A stretch of DNA of 64,000 nt from an uncultured Eubacteriales bacterium (GCA_900542465.1 UQNS01000001.1:124001-188000); one strand, 5' to 3'. Shown: positions 53,974-63,443, counted from the stretch's first letter. Numbers and translations are program-made. Notes: generated by a model not told the origin, from the letters alone.

Positions 53974-54564
53974 GTGATTTCATACGTTAAAGGAAAACTG
54001 GTTGAAATAATAGGAGATACCGTTGTTGTGGAAAATGGCGGATTTGGGATCAATATAAGGGTACCGGAAAGTGTTCTCAGTCAGCTGCCGGGTATAGGCT
54101 CTGAAACACTCATTTATACGTATATGTATGTAAAGGAAGATCTTATTAATCTTTTCGGGTTCATAACAAGAGACGATCTGAATGTTTTTAAGCTTCTTCT
54201 GAATGTGAACGGTATCGGCCCCAGAGGCGCATTGTCGATCCTTTCAACTGTCACGCCGGATGCTCTCAGACTTGCCGTCCTGTCCGGTGATATAAAGCTG
54301 ATCTCATCAGCTCCGGGAATTGGAAAGAAAACTGCAGAAAGACTGGTACTTGAGTTAAAAGATAAGGTCTCAGTTTCTGTAGCGCCGGAAAGTATCGTTA
54401 CAGGCTCCGATATTGAGCAGACAGCTGTTGGAGAGGCTGTTGAGGCGCTGGAAACACTGGGCATATCAAGGAGCGAAGCAGAGAAGGCTATAAGAAGCAT
54501 AGAAGGCAGAGAGAATATGTCTGCGGAAGAACTGATAAAAGAAGGTCTCAGAAATCTGGCATGA
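53974..54564 (+). CDS. ruvA: Holliday junction DNA helicase subunit RuvA
   Basis: RuvA binds four-way DNA junctions and loads RuvB. It starts at GTG (53974) as MISYVKGKLVEIIGDTVVVENGGFGINI, the usual OB-fold domain. It continues with two helix-hairpin-helix segments (LLLNVNGIGPRGALSIL and LISSAPGIGKKTAERLVLELKDKV), and ends in domain III with AVEALETLGISRSEAEKAI, which contacts RuvB. The length of 196 residues is normal. It sits directly after the DUF815-like ATPase and 19 bases before ruvB; no ruvC is present, as is usual in Firmicutes. Confidence 0.97.
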   Translation: MISYVKGKLVEIIGDTVVVENGGFGINIRVPESVLSQLPGIGSETLIYTYMYVKEDLINLFGFITRDDLNVFKLLLNVNGIGPRGALSILSTVTPDALRLAVLSGDIKLISSAPGIGKKTAERLVLELKDKVSVSVAPESIVTGSDIEQTAVGEAVEALETLGISRSEAEKAIRSIEGRENMSAEELIKEGLRNLA

Positions 54565-54583
54565 TCTGAAGAGGGGTATTTAA

Positions 54584-55585
54584 ATGGAAAGAAGAATTAT
54601 TTCAACTGAATTGATCCCGGAGGAAGAGATGCAGGAGAAGTCCCTTCGCCCGCAGAGCCTTGATGAATATATAGGGCAGAAAAAAGTCAGGGATAATCTG
54701 AGGATATATATGAAAGCTGCCAGGGAAAGAGGCGAGGCACTTGACCATGTGCTTCTGTATGGCCCTCCGGGGCTCGGGAAAACGACACTTTCAGCGATAA
54801 TCGCCAATGAGATGGGTACTAATTTAAAGGTTACATCCGGACCGGCAATAGAAAAACCTGGGGATATAGCGGCGATACTTTCAAGTCTTTCGGAGGGAGA
54901 TGTCCTCTTTGTTGATGAGATACATCGTCTTAACAGGCAGGTGGAAGAGGTCTTATATCCGGCTATGGAAGATTATGCTATTGATATTATAATTGGGAAA
55001 GGTCCTACGGCACGTTCGATAAGACTGGAACTCCCAAGATTTACTCTCGTGGGAGCAACGACAAGAGCGGGACTTTTGTCTGCGCCTCTGCGTGACAGGT
55101 TTGGTGTTGTAAACCATCTTGAGTATTACAGCAATGAGGAACTTAAGACGATCGTAAAAAGATCTGCTGATGTACTGGATGTTGAGATAGATGAAGACGG
55201 AGCCATGGAACTGGCCAGAAGATCAAGAGGTACTCCAAGGCTTGCAAACAGACTTTTAAAACGTGTCAGAGACTTCGCACAGGTGGAATTTGACGGAAAG
55301 ATAACGAGAGAAGTAACAGATTATGCGTTGAATCTGCTGGAGGTGGACAGGAACGGATTAGACAAGTCTGACAGAAATTTTATGCTGATGATAATAGAGC
55401 AGTTCAGCGGCGGTCCCGTAGGAATAGAGTCTTTAGCTGCGTCTCTTGGTGAAGACTCAGGAACGCTGGAGGAAGTATATGAGCCGTATCTGATACAGAA
55501 TGGTTATATTAACAGGACTCAGAGAGGTCGTGTCGTATCCCGGAAAGGATATGAAGCATTGGGTCTTAAGTACACAGGTGAATAA
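54584..55585 (+). CDS. ruvB: Holliday junction branch migration ATPase RuvB
   Basis: RuvB is the hexameric AAA+ motor that pulls DNA through the RuvA-junction complex. It shows LRPQSLDEYIGQKKVRDNLRIYMKAARERGEALDHVLLYGPPGLGKTT (Walker A), VLFVDEIHRLNRQVEEVLYPAMEDY (Walker B), FTLVGATTRAGLLSAPLRDRFGVV (sensor 1 and arginine finger), and RGTPRLANRLLKRVRDFAQV (sensor 2). The C-terminal winged helix ends INRTQRGRVVSRKGYEALGL. The length of 333 residues is normal. AGAGGGG precedes the ATG. Confidence 0.98.
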   Translation: MERRIISTELIPEEEMQEKSLRPQSLDEYIGQKKVRDNLRIYMKAARERGEALDHVLLYGPPGLGKTTLSAIIANEMGTNLKVTSGPAIEKPGDIAAILSSLSEGDVLFVDEIHRLNRQVEEVLYPAMEDYAIDIIIGKGPTARSIRLELPRFTLVGATTRAGLLSAPLRDRFGVVNHLEYYSNEELKTIVKRSADVLDVEIDEDGAMELARRSRGTPRLANRLLKRVRDFAQVEFDGKITREVTDYALNLLEVDRNGLDKSDRNFMLMIIEQFSGGPVGIESLAASLGEDSGTLEEVYEPYLIQNGYINRTQRGRVVSRKGYEALGLKYTGE

Positions 55586-55602
55586 AGAAAGGCGTTTTGA
55601 AC

Positions 55603-58089
55603 GTGATCAGAACTAAGAAAGTAGAATTATTAGCACCGGCAGGAAGTTTGGAAATATGCAAGGCGGTTATCAATGCCGGTGCAGATGCCGTATACCTCGG
55701 AGGACAGATGTTCGGGGCAAGAGCATTTGCAGGTAATCTTAATACTGAAGAGGTAATTCAGGCTATTGAATATGCGCATTTAAGAGGAGCTAAGATCTAT
55801 ATGACGGTGAATACTCTTCTTAAAGAAAGTGAAATAGAAGAAGTCTATGGATATTTAAGGCCTTTTTATGAGGCGGGTCTGGACGCCGTTATAGTTCAGG
55901 ACCTGGGAGTACTTAAGCTCATAAGTGAATGTTTTCCGATGATCGATATACACGCCTCAACTCAGATGAATGTAATGAGTCACGAATTTGCCAATAAACT
56001 CAAGGAGTATGGTGTTACCCGTATAGTTATTCCAAGAGAATTCAAGCTGGATGAGATCGAAAGATTTTCAAAGGAGTGCGGCCTTGAGATAGAGGCCTTC
56101 GTACATGGAGCACAGTGCTATTCATATTCGGGTCAGTGTCTGTTCAGCGCTATGAATGGAGCCAGATCCGGCAATCGAGGAAAATGCGCTCAGTCATGCC
56201 GATTGGAATATACAGCGGTTGAAGAGAGTAATCTTCAGGGAAGAGAGTACCTAAAGGGCAGAGATAAAAAAATATGCGATGCATGCTTTAAGGGACATAC
56301 CAGATCGGAATATCCAAAATTTGGAGAGACAGCACGTTTCCTGAGCACAAGGGATATGAATACTCTGAGTATCCTCCCGGAAATCATAGATGCGGGGGTT
56401 TATTCTCTGAAAATCGAAGGGCGTATGAAAAATATCAGCTATGCAGCAGGTATAGTCAGCATCTACAGAAAGTATATCGATAAATATCTGTCAGGTGAGA
56501 ATACGGATGTTGATCCTGAAGATCTCAGCAAGATGCTTGACCTTTATAATAGAGGAGATTTTTCGACAGGATTTTTTAAAGAGAAAAAGGGACCGTGGCT
56601 GCTTTCCATGCAAAGAGCGAACCATAAGGGAACTCTGGCGCTGGAGGTCGTATCCAATAAAAAAGGGTTTATTACGTTTAAAGCTCTTGAAGATATAAAT
56701 GCAGGAGATGTTTTTGAGATCAACAGGGAGAATTCTTTTACATCGGGCGAGGATGTAAAAATAGGATGCTATCTGTCCGTTAATCTGCCGTCCAGATATG
56801 ATCTGACGAAGGGAAGCAGGCTCTACAGGATGAATAATGCAAAGCTGCAGAGAGATATCAGGGAGAAATATATAGAAAAAGAAAAAAAGACTCCTGTAAA
56901 TATAGATATTACAGTAAGGACAGGACAGCCGCTGAGATTGTGCATGACACAGCCCGATGAGAGCATAAGCGCAGAGGTGACCGGAAGCAGGGCGGAACCT
57001 GCACAGAACCGTGCGCTAACAAGGGAGGAGCTTAAAAAACGACTGGAAAAACTAGGGAATACAGTATTCTACCCATCATGCACTAATATAAAAATGGATG
57101 AAAATATTTTCGTACCTGTAGGGGCTTTAAATGAACTCAGACGAGAAGGTGTTGAGAGGCTTATGGCAGCCATGCTCGAGAAATCTTCAAGACAGGCTCA
57201 CAAGTTGGATAATAGACCCATTAATGATATAATAGCTTGTAATTCTCCGGAAGAAAGGTCATACAGCGCTCTTGTCTATGATAAAAAACAGGCAGAGATA
57301 GTCTTTAAATGTGACCATATAAAGAGAGTCTACATTTCACATCATCTGGTAAGGAAGCCGGAGTGGTCCGAGGAAATGCTCAGAAGAGGAAAGGCTGAGA
57401 ATAAAGAGATGTTTATTGCTCTTCCTATGTTTGTGAGAGAAAAGCACCTCGGGATCTTTCAGGATCTTCTGGAAAATTGTGTCTGTCCGGGCTGGGATGG
57501 ACTGCTTATAAGAAGTATGGAAGAGCTTGCAATCATCAGCAGGCTTGAAGAAGAAGGCGTTTATAGAGGACCTAAGCGCATAGTTACTGACTACAATATA
57601 TATTCTTATAATACAAAAGCAGCAGCATTCCTTACGGAGATATTTAAAGATACAGGACTGTCTACGGAGTTAATCACCATGCCTATGGAACTTAATGCAG
57701 ATGATCTTAGCAGGGTCGACAGATGTTTTAATACAGAACTGGTCGTTTACGGACGTCCGGTAGTTATGACATCTGAGCACTGTGTAAAGAAGACATTTGC
57801 AGATTGTGATGTAAACTTTGGAGAAGCCGGCCTGTCAGGAGCAGAAAATAAGCTTTACAGAGTATTATGTTTCTGTGATTATTGTAATAATGTTATATTT
57901 AATGCTGAACCTTTGAACCTGCTTGGCAGGCCGGAGATTGGAAAAGAACTGAGACCGGCCATGCTCAGGTTTGATTTTACGGTTGAAACACCGGAAGAAA
58001 CTAGAAAAGCCTTAGAACTGATCAATATGAGATCAGGTGAAAATAATTCTAAGAAGTTCACGGGACGCTTTTTGGTAAGTGTTGATTGA
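55603..58089 (+). CDS. U32 family protein (RlhA/TrhP-like, formerly U32 peptidase)
   Basis: U32 proteins were first called collagenase-like peptidases; E. coli members RlhA and TrhP instead take part in hydroxylating rRNA and tRNA. The first 310 residues form the U32 barrel: LLAPAGSLEICKAVINAGADAVYLGG, and the signature EAFVHGAQCYSYSGQC followed by GARSGNRGKCAQSCRLEY, whose cysteines probably bind an iron-sulfur cluster. A DUF3656-like middle and a second barrel-like C-terminal part make up the rest, as in the long RlhA-type form. The start is uncertain: GTG at 55603 fits an AAGG site better than TTG at 55597. It follows ruvB after about 17 bases. Confidence 0.88.
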   Translation: MIRTKKVELLAPAGSLEICKAVINAGADAVYLGGQMFGARAFAGNLNTEEVIQAIEYAHLRGAKIYMTVNTLLKESEIEEVYGYLRPFYEAGLDAVIVQDLGVLKLISECFPMIDIHASTQMNVMSHEFANKLKEYGVTRIVIPREFKLDEIERFSKECGLEIEAFVHGAQCYSYSGQCLFSAMNGARSGNRGKCAQSCRLEYTAVEESNLQGREYLKGRDKKICDACFKGHTRSEYPKFGETARFLSTRDMNTLSILPEIIDAGVYSLKIEGRMKNISYAAGIVSIYRKYIDKYLSGENTDVDPEDLSKMLDLYNRGDFSTGFFKEKKGPWLLSMQRANHKGTLALEVVSNKKGFITFKALEDINAGDVFEINRENSFTSGEDVKIGCYLSVNLPSRYDLTKGSRLYRMNNAKLQRDIREKYIEKEKKTPVNIDITVRTGQPLRLCMTQPDESISAEVTGSRAEPAQNRALTREELKKRLEKLGNTVFYPSCTNIKMDENIFVPVGALNELRREGVERLMAAMLEKSSRQAHKLDNRPINDIIACNSPEERSYSALVYDKKQAEIVFKCDHIKRVYISHHLVRKPEWSEEMLRRGKAENKEMFIALPMFVREKHLGIFQDLLENCVCPGWDGLLIRSMEELAIISRLEEEGVYRGPKRIVTDYNIYSYNTKAAAFLTEIFKDTGLSTELITMPMELNADDLSRVDRCFNTELVVYGRPVVMTSEHCVKKTFADCDVNFGEAGLSGAENKLYRVLCFCDYCNNVIFNAEPLNLLGRPEIGKELRPAMLRFDFTVETPEETRKALELINMRSGENNSKKFTGRFLVSVD

Positions 58090-58123
58090 TTGGAAACTGA
58101 TATTTTTGTAACTGGAGGATAAT

Positions 58124-59413
58124 ATGGATTTTATTGAAATATCCAGATATATATTCGTAGGGTTGATATCGATTTATACGCTTGTGTCATTTGTTGGCGC
58201 AACACTCAGGGATAACAGAGCTCTGAAAGGAGTTTATGCTGTACAGAACATAGCTACATTTGTTATTCACCTACTTGCATATATCATTCTTTACATAAAC
58301 ACAAACGATTTGAAATACATGATCTTGTATGCATGTGAATTTGCTTTGCTGTTCGTTACCATTGTTGTTTATGATGTTGTTTACCCCAAGGCTTCAAGAC
58401 TCCTGGTAAATAATATGATCTTACTGGAGGCTATCGGTTTTATAATGATCGCCAGAATGAACTATTCCGAGGCGGTAAGACAGTTGGTCCTGGGAATTAT
58501 CGGAACAGTTATAACGTTTTTCGTTCCGGCGATCTTAAGAAAAGTAAAAAAGATCAGAGACTGGGGATGGATCTATGCAATAGTAGGCTTTATACTGCTT
58601 GTGCTTGTTTTGTTCGGAGGCAAGGAATATGGCGCTAATATAGCACTGAGGATAGGATCGTTCAGGCTTCAGCCTTCAGAATTTGTTAAAATTTTAATAA
58701 TTCTCTTTATTGCTTCCCTTTATAATAAGAGAAGAGACTTTAAGCAGATAATGATCGTATCCGGAGTGGCAGCAGCCCATGTGATGGTCCTGATAGTATC
58801 AAACGATCTTGGAACCGCACTTATCATGTTCGTTACTTATCTTATGATGATATATGTAGCAACAAAGAAACCGCTCCTCCTTGTTGCGGGCGGTGGAGTA
58901 GGAGCTGTCGCGGCGCTGCTTGCGAATAAGTTTGTGCCGCATGTTACCAACCGTATAGCGATCTGGAAAAATCCATGGGATAAAGTAAATACATCAGGCT
59001 ATCAGATAGCACAGTCGTTATTTGCCCTTGCAGCAGGCGGATGGATCGGAGTCGGACTTACTAAGGGAAGACCGAACCTGATCCCGTTCGTCGAGAAGGA
59101 TATGGTATTCTCTGCAATAACAGAGGAAATGGGAGCAATATTCTCGATCGCGATCATTCTTATATGCCTTAATAATCTGCTGTTGATGATGAATATCGCA
59201 TCAAGATGCAATACGCTTTTTTACAGATTGGTGGCTGTAGGTCTTGGAACGACGTATGCTTTTCAGGTATTCCTGACGATCGGAGGCGCGATCAAGCTTA
59301 TTCCGCTTACAGGTGTAACTTTGCCCTTTGTTTCCTATGGAGGAAGTTCACTTATCAGTTCTCTGATTATGTTTGGTTTAATTAATGGTATGTACACAAT
59401 GAGACATGAATAA
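58124..59413 (+). CDS. SEDS family peptidoglycan glycosyltransferase (FtsW/RodA/SpoVE)
   Basis: SEDS proteins polymerise lipid II into glycan strands together with a class B PBP. Motifs seen are FRLQPSEFVKILIILFIASLYN, NDLGTALIMFVTYLMMIYVA, NPWDKVNTSGYQIAQSLFALAAGGWIGVGLTKG, FVEKDMVFSAITEEMG and PLTGVTLPFVSYGGSSLISSL. Asp326 in KDMVFS matches the catalytic aspartate. About six hydrophobic segments precede the QPSE motif, more than in classic FtsW/RodA, so the N-terminus seems extended. The length is 429 residues. Its end overlaps or abuts the PBP gene. Whether it serves division, elongation or sporulation is not readable. Confidence 0.92.
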   Translation: MDFIEISRYIFVGLISIYTLVSFVGATLRDNRALKGVYAVQNIATFVIHLLAYIILYINTNDLKYMILYACEFALLFVTIVVYDVVYPKASRLLVNNMILLEAIGFIMIARMNYSEAVRQLVLGIIGTVITFFVPAILRKVKKIRDWGWIYAIVGFILLVLVLFGGKEYGANIALRIGSFRLQPSEFVKILIILFIASLYNKRRDFKQIMIVSGVAAAHVMVLIVSNDLGTALIMFVTYLMMIYVATKKPLLLVAGGGVGAVAALLANKFVPHVTNRIAIWKNPWDKVNTSGYQIAQSLFALAAGGWIGVGLTKGRPNLIPFVEKDMVFSAITEEMGAIFSIAIILICLNNLLLMMNIASRCNTLFYRLVAVGLGTTYAFQVFLTIGGAIKLIPLTGVTLPFVSYGGSSLISSLIMFGLINGMYTMRHE

Positions 59414-59426
59414 GAGGTATAGAACA

Positions 59427-60947
59427 GTGGCTCGAAAAGATAATGATAAAAGATTTCAAAAGGATGATCTGAATGGAAATTATGAAAACAGAAGCGCCCC
59501 GTCAGTAGGCGGAAAGAGAAGGAACAGAAATGTTGAGACAAATATAGTTTCTATAATATTTGTCGCTATTTTCGCCGTTATGGTCATTTATATGGTCAAT
59601 TTCAACAATGCTGATGCAGCAAGAATTGCAGACAGTCCGTATAACCAGCGTGTTGCCAAGACAACACAGCAGGAAAATCCGGTCAGACGAGGAGCTATCT
59701 ATTCTAATGACGGATCCTTGCTCGCCATGACAGATCTTAATGAGGACACTTCCGAGAGAAGAGTATACCCTTACGGAGCCTTATTTGCCGCACCTATAGG
59801 AATGGCAAGAGGAGGCGGATCAGGTCTGGAAGGCGGTATGTATGATGACCTTGGCACTGCAACAAATAAGACAGAGGTTCTTATAAAATCCAAAGATCAT
59901 GATAAGACCGAATACCAGGGAGACAACGTATTTACAACTTTAGATGTTGATCTTCAGCAGGTCGCTTATGATGCTCTCGGAGATGAAAAAGGAGCTGTAG
60001 TTGCGGTCGAACCTTCAACGGGCAAGATCTTATGTATGGTGTCAAAGCCATCCTATGACCCTAATCTAGCTGATACCGAATACAATACATGGGCTAATCT
60101 TTCAGCAGATGATTCTGTTCTTATAAACAGAGCGGCACAGGGTGCTTATCCTCCGGGTTCTACATTTAAAGTTCTGACAGCTCTTGAGTACGTAAAAGAA
60201 CATCCGAAGGATTATGAAAAATTTGCATTTAACTGTACAGGAACTATCCATCCTGTCGGCGGCGCGGAGATCCATTGTATCAATAAGATCGCACATGGAC
60301 AGGAAGACCTGACCAAGGCCTTCGTCGTATCATGCAACTGTGCTTTTTCTACTATAGGTACAGACCTGGATATGAATAAATTCAGAGCGACGGCAGAAAG
60401 CATGGGACTCAACTCGACCCTGCCTATTGAGATCGATAACTATAAGTCTACATTCAACCTGAATGACAAATCTGAAATGAGTGAGATCCAGGAAACTTCA
60501 TTCGGACAGGGAAGGACGCTTATCACACCTCTGCAGAACCTTATGATCACAGCAACTGTTGCTAACGGCGGAACTATGATGAAGCCATATATGGTAGAAA
60601 AGGTACAGGCTACGGATGGAACTATCGTAAGACAGTTCGCGCCTGTCGTTTATAATGCAAATGTAGCTACAGAGAAAGAGGCCGGCGTTGTGAAGAAGCT
60701 TATGAGAGAAATGGTCTCACAGAGCCTTTATGGTATTTTCGGCAGTGCTTACAGCGTATGCGGTAAAACAGGTACAGCTGAATTTACCAATAATTCTGAC
60801 CGTGCTCATATGTGGTTCACATGCTTTGCCCCATATGAAAACCCAAGGGTCGCCGTTATCGCTATCTGCGAAAAGAGCGAAATCGATCCGACCAAAGCGC
60901 CTAAGATCTGCAAGAAGGTCCTGGATGCATATTTTAATAAATATTGA
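59427..60947 (+). CDS. Class B penicillin-binding protein (transpeptidase)
   Basis: This membrane-anchored D,D-transpeptidase cross-links glycan strands made by the SEDS partner. After a charged cytosolic tail comes one membrane helix, then a short dimerisation-type region and the catalytic domain with PPGSTFK, SCNCAFS and GKTGTAEF, which are the SxxK, SxN and KTG motifs. The PASTA domains seen in some homologues are absent. The GTG at 59427 has AAGAGG nine bases ahead; an ATG at 59406, overlapping the SEDS gene by eight bases, would add seven residues and is a real alternative. The arrangement resembles the actinobacterial rodA-pbpA pair. Confidence 0.92.
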   Translation: MARKDNDKRFQKDDLNGNYENRSAPSVGGKRRNRNVETNIVSIIFVAIFAVMVIYMVNFNNADAARIADSPYNQRVAKTTQQENPVRRGAIYSNDGSLLAMTDLNEDTSERRVYPYGALFAAPIGMARGGGSGLEGGMYDDLGTATNKTEVLIKSKDHDKTEYQGDNVFTTLDVDLQQVAYDALGDEKGAVVAVEPSTGKILCMVSKPSYDPNLADTEYNTWANLSADDSVLINRAAQGAYPPGSTFKVLTALEYVKEHPKDYEKFAFNCTGTIHPVGGAEIHCINKIAHGQEDLTKAFVVSCNCAFSTIGTDLDMNKFRATAESMGLNSTLPIEIDNYKSTFNLNDKSEMSEIQETSFGQGRTLITPLQNLMITATVANGGTMMKPYMVEKVQATDGTIVRQFAPVVYNANVATEKEAGVVKKLMREMVSQSLYGIFGSAYSVCGKTGTAEFTNNSDRAHMWFTCFAPYENPRVAVIAICEKSEIDPTKAPKICKKVLDAYFNKY

Positions 60948-60968
60948 TTTTGACGGAGATACATAATT

Positions 60969-62252
60969 ATGATCAGTAATAAGAAACCATTCTTTACACT
61001 GGAACAGGTAAAGGAGATAGCAAAAACATATCCTACGCCTTTTTATATCTATGACGAAAAGGGTATAAGAGAAAACGCAGCCAGAGTAAAAGAGGCGTTT
61101 TCATGGAATAAGGGATATAAGGAGTACTTTGCCGTAAAAGCAACTCCTAATCCGTTTATTATAAAACTTCTGAGCGAATATGGTTTTGGAACTGATTGTT
61201 CATCTATTGCAGAACTTAAGATGTCAAAGGCCTGCGGGATCAAAACAACAGATATCATGTTTACATCGAATGAGACACCTGCGGAAGAGTATGAATATGC
61301 GGCAAAGATAGGAGCGATAATAAATCTTGATGATATTACTCATATCGAGTTTCTTGACGATATTCTGACGGAAGGATTTCCTGAGACTATGTGCTGCAGG
61401 TACAACCCGGGCGGTGTGTTTGAACTGGGCAATGATATTATGGATAACCCGGGCGATTCTAAGTATGGAATGACACATGACCAGCTTATTAAAGCATTTG
61501 AGATGCTTAAGGAAAGAGGTGTTAAGCACTTCGGTATCCATGCGTTTCTGGCATCCAATACTGTAACCAATGAATATTATCCGGAGCTTGCAAGACAGCT
61601 ATTTGAACTTGCAGTTGAACTCAGAGATAAAACCGGTGTTCACATCAGCTTTGTCAATCTTTCAGGAGGCGTCGGAATCCCATATACGCCGGACCAGGAG
61701 CCTAATGATATTATCGCGATCGGTCAGGGCGTTAAAAAAGCCTTTGAAGAAACTTTAGTACCGGCAGGTATGGATGATGTATCGATCTTCACAGAAATGG
61801 GAAGGTTCATGCTTGGACCATATGCGGGCCTCGTAACTAAGGCTATCCATGAGAAACATATTTATAAAGAATACATTGGCGTGGACGCATGCGCGGCTAA
61901 TCTTATGAGACCGGCAATGTATGGCTCCTACCACCACATTACAGTTCTTGGCAAGGAGGATGCCCCGGCTGAATTTAAATATGATGTAGTAGGCTCTCTG
62001 TGTGAAAACAATGATAAGTTTGCTATTGACAGAAAGCTTCCGAAGATCGATATGGGAGACTATCTTTTCATACATGATACGGGAGCGCATGGTCACTCAA
62101 TGGGCTACAATTACAATGGAAAGCTCAGATCAGCCGAACTGCTTTTAAAAGAAGATGGCTCAGTGGAACTTATCCGCAGGGCAGAAACATTAAAGGACTA
62201 TTTTGCAACGTTTGACTTTTGCGATATTCTTAAAGATCCGGATAAAATATGA
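60969..62252 (+). CDS. lysA: Diaminopimelate decarboxylase family enzyme (LysA-like)
   Basis: This fold-III PLP enzyme most likely decarboxylates meso-diaminopimelate to lysine. The PLP lysine is Lys57 in YFAVKATPNPFIIKLLSEYGFGTDCSSIAELK. HFGIHAFLASNT supplies the histidine, and VNLSGGVGIPYTPDQEP the glycine-rich phosphate loop. The usual CESGD motif appears as LCENNDKFA, keeping the catalytic Cys but changing Ser-Gly to Asn-Asn. That substitution leaves some doubt about the substrate, since related enzymes act on other diamino or carboxy compounds. The length of 427 residues is normal. It lies 21 bases after the PBP gene and overlaps the next gene by four bases. Confidence 0.85.
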   Translation: MISNKKPFFTLEQVKEIAKTYPTPFYIYDEKGIRENAARVKEAFSWNKGYKEYFAVKATPNPFIIKLLSEYGFGTDCSSIAELKMSKACGIKTTDIMFTSNETPAEEYEYAAKIGAIINLDDITHIEFLDDILTEGFPETMCCRYNPGGVFELGNDIMDNPGDSKYGMTHDQLIKAFEMLKERGVKHFGIHAFLASNTVTNEYYPELARQLFELAVELRDKTGVHISFVNLSGGVGIPYTPDQEPNDIIAIGQGVKKAFEETLVPAGMDDVSIFTEMGRFMLGPYAGLVTKAIHEKHIYKEYIGVDACAANLMRPAMYGSYHHITVLGKEDAPAEFKYDVVGSLCENNDKFAIDRKLPKIDMGDYLFIHDTGAHGHSMGYNYNGKLRSAELLLKEDGSVELIRRAETLKDYFATFDFCDILKDPDKI

Positions 62253-62575
62253 AAATAATTAAGCATTTGTATGTAGGCCATATGGCTGAAGCCGATAAAA
62301 AAACAATAATCAAAGAGCTTAAGACCCGATCTGTCCAGGCCGGCATATATGTTCTTACTCTTCCTGCCGGAGACTCTAATATTTTAGAGATATATCCGGC
62401 CTTTACCTTAAAGTTTCCGCTGTTCAGAGAAGAAGGAAGAGAGCTGGTCGTTATAGGGATCGCCAGAGGAAGAGAAGAGGCACTGGAGCTTTCCGGCATG
62501 ATAGCTCAGGATGTGTATAACAGGACGGGTGGATTTGACCTAGCGTCTTTTATCAGGGACAGAAGGTCCCCTTAA
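62249..62575 (+). CDS. Small hypothetical protein (108 aa)
   Basis: I do not recognise it. The 108 residues are soluble, with a mixed alpha/beta pattern: MKIIKHLYVGHMAEADKKTIIKELK, then strands VYVLTLPAGDSNILEIYPA and LVVIGIARGREEALELSGMIAQDVYNRTG. The last part resembles a strand-helix unit such as in small ferredoxin-like folds. The ATG overlaps the end of the lysA-like gene by four bases (ATGA), and codon use matches its neighbours, so it is a real gene. Its place between lysA and a DUF2953 gene gives no function. Confidence 0.75.
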   Translation: MKIIKHLYVGHMAEADKKTIIKELKTRSVQAGIYVLTLPAGDSNILEIYPAFTLKFPLFREEGRELVVIGIARGREEALELSGMIAQDVYNRTGGFDLASFIRDRRSP

Positions 62576-62607
62576 GATAAGTGTTTTAGAAGTATAATGG
62601 AGGAGTT

Positions 62608-63441
62608 ATGGCTATATTTCTTTTAATATTAAAGATAATAGGAATAATATTAGCTGTAATTGCTGGAATTATTGTATTTATCATTGCATCGCCTGTTTAT
62701 TATAAAACAGAGGCGGACTACCATGGTAAGCTGAATGCCAGAGCCAGGATGGGCTGGCTTCTTGGCTTGCTGAGGGCAAATGTATTATATGCTCAGGGCG
62801 GACAGGCTCACATCATTGTGAAGATATTGTTTTTTACGATATATGACAGTCAGAAAAGCAAAGGTGGCAAAAAGAAGAAAAAGCCAAGGACAAAAAAAGC
62901 TTCCGCAGTCATAAGGAAGAAGAGAACGGTAAATGCATCGGTACGACGGTCGGATGATCCGGATCATATAAAAAGACTATCATCTTCAGGATCTGAGGGA
63001 GGAAAGACGAAAAAAGCAAAGAAAAAAACGTCAATCCTGGAAAGAATAAAAAATACTTTTTCGGGGATCGCAAAAAAGGTGAAAAATATTGCCGTATGGC
63101 TTGATGAAGATCACAGGAGACTGTATGGTTTTCTCATAGATAATGTTATTAAGATATTAAGAAAAGTCAGGCCTAAAAAATTCTCATTTAAGGGAGCGGG
63201 CGGAACCGGGGACCCATACTGGACAGGAAGGATACTTTCGGCAGCCGGTGTCATTATCGGAATTTGCGGGATCCCGGGAGTGGAGTTCGAACCTGATTTT
63301 GAAAATAAGCGTTTTGAAGCGCATATGAAGGCCAGCGGATATTTCTTTATTCTGCCGATCGCACTCATTGCTTTAAAAATATATAGAAACAAAGACTTTA
63401 AAAGAATAGTACTTAAGAAAGATTTACCTGTGGAGGAATAA
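62608..63441 (+). CDS. DUF2953 family membrane-associated protein
   Basis: I believe this belongs to DUF2953, a Firmicutes family found next to gerW/ytfJ (Bacillus YtfI); its function is unknown. One N-terminal membrane helix (3-27, LLILKIIGIILAVIAGIIVF) precedes the short conserved segment ARMGWLLGLLRANVLYAQ. A very lysine- and serine-rich linker (about 88-150) follows, then PKKFSFKGAGGTGDPYWTGRILSAAGVIIGI and FEPDFENKRFEAHMKASGYFFILPIAL, the family core, where a second hydrophobic stretch ends the protein. The length of 277 residues is a little above usual because of the linker. It lies two bases ahead of gerW. Confidence 0.82.
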   Translation: MAIFLLILKIIGIILAVIAGIIVFIIASPVYYKTEADYHGKLNARARMGWLLGLLRANVLYAQGGQAHIIVKILFFTIYDSQKSKGGKKKKKPRTKKASAVIRKKRTVNASVRRSDDPDHIKRLSSSGSEGGKTKKAKKKTSILERIKNTFSGIAKKVKNIAVWLDEDHRRLYGFLIDNVIKILRKVRPKKFSFKGAGGTGDPYWTGRILSAAGVIIGICGIPGVEFEPDFENKRFEAHMKASGYFFILPIALIALKIYRNKDFKRIVLKKDLPVEE

Positions 63442-63443
63442 AA

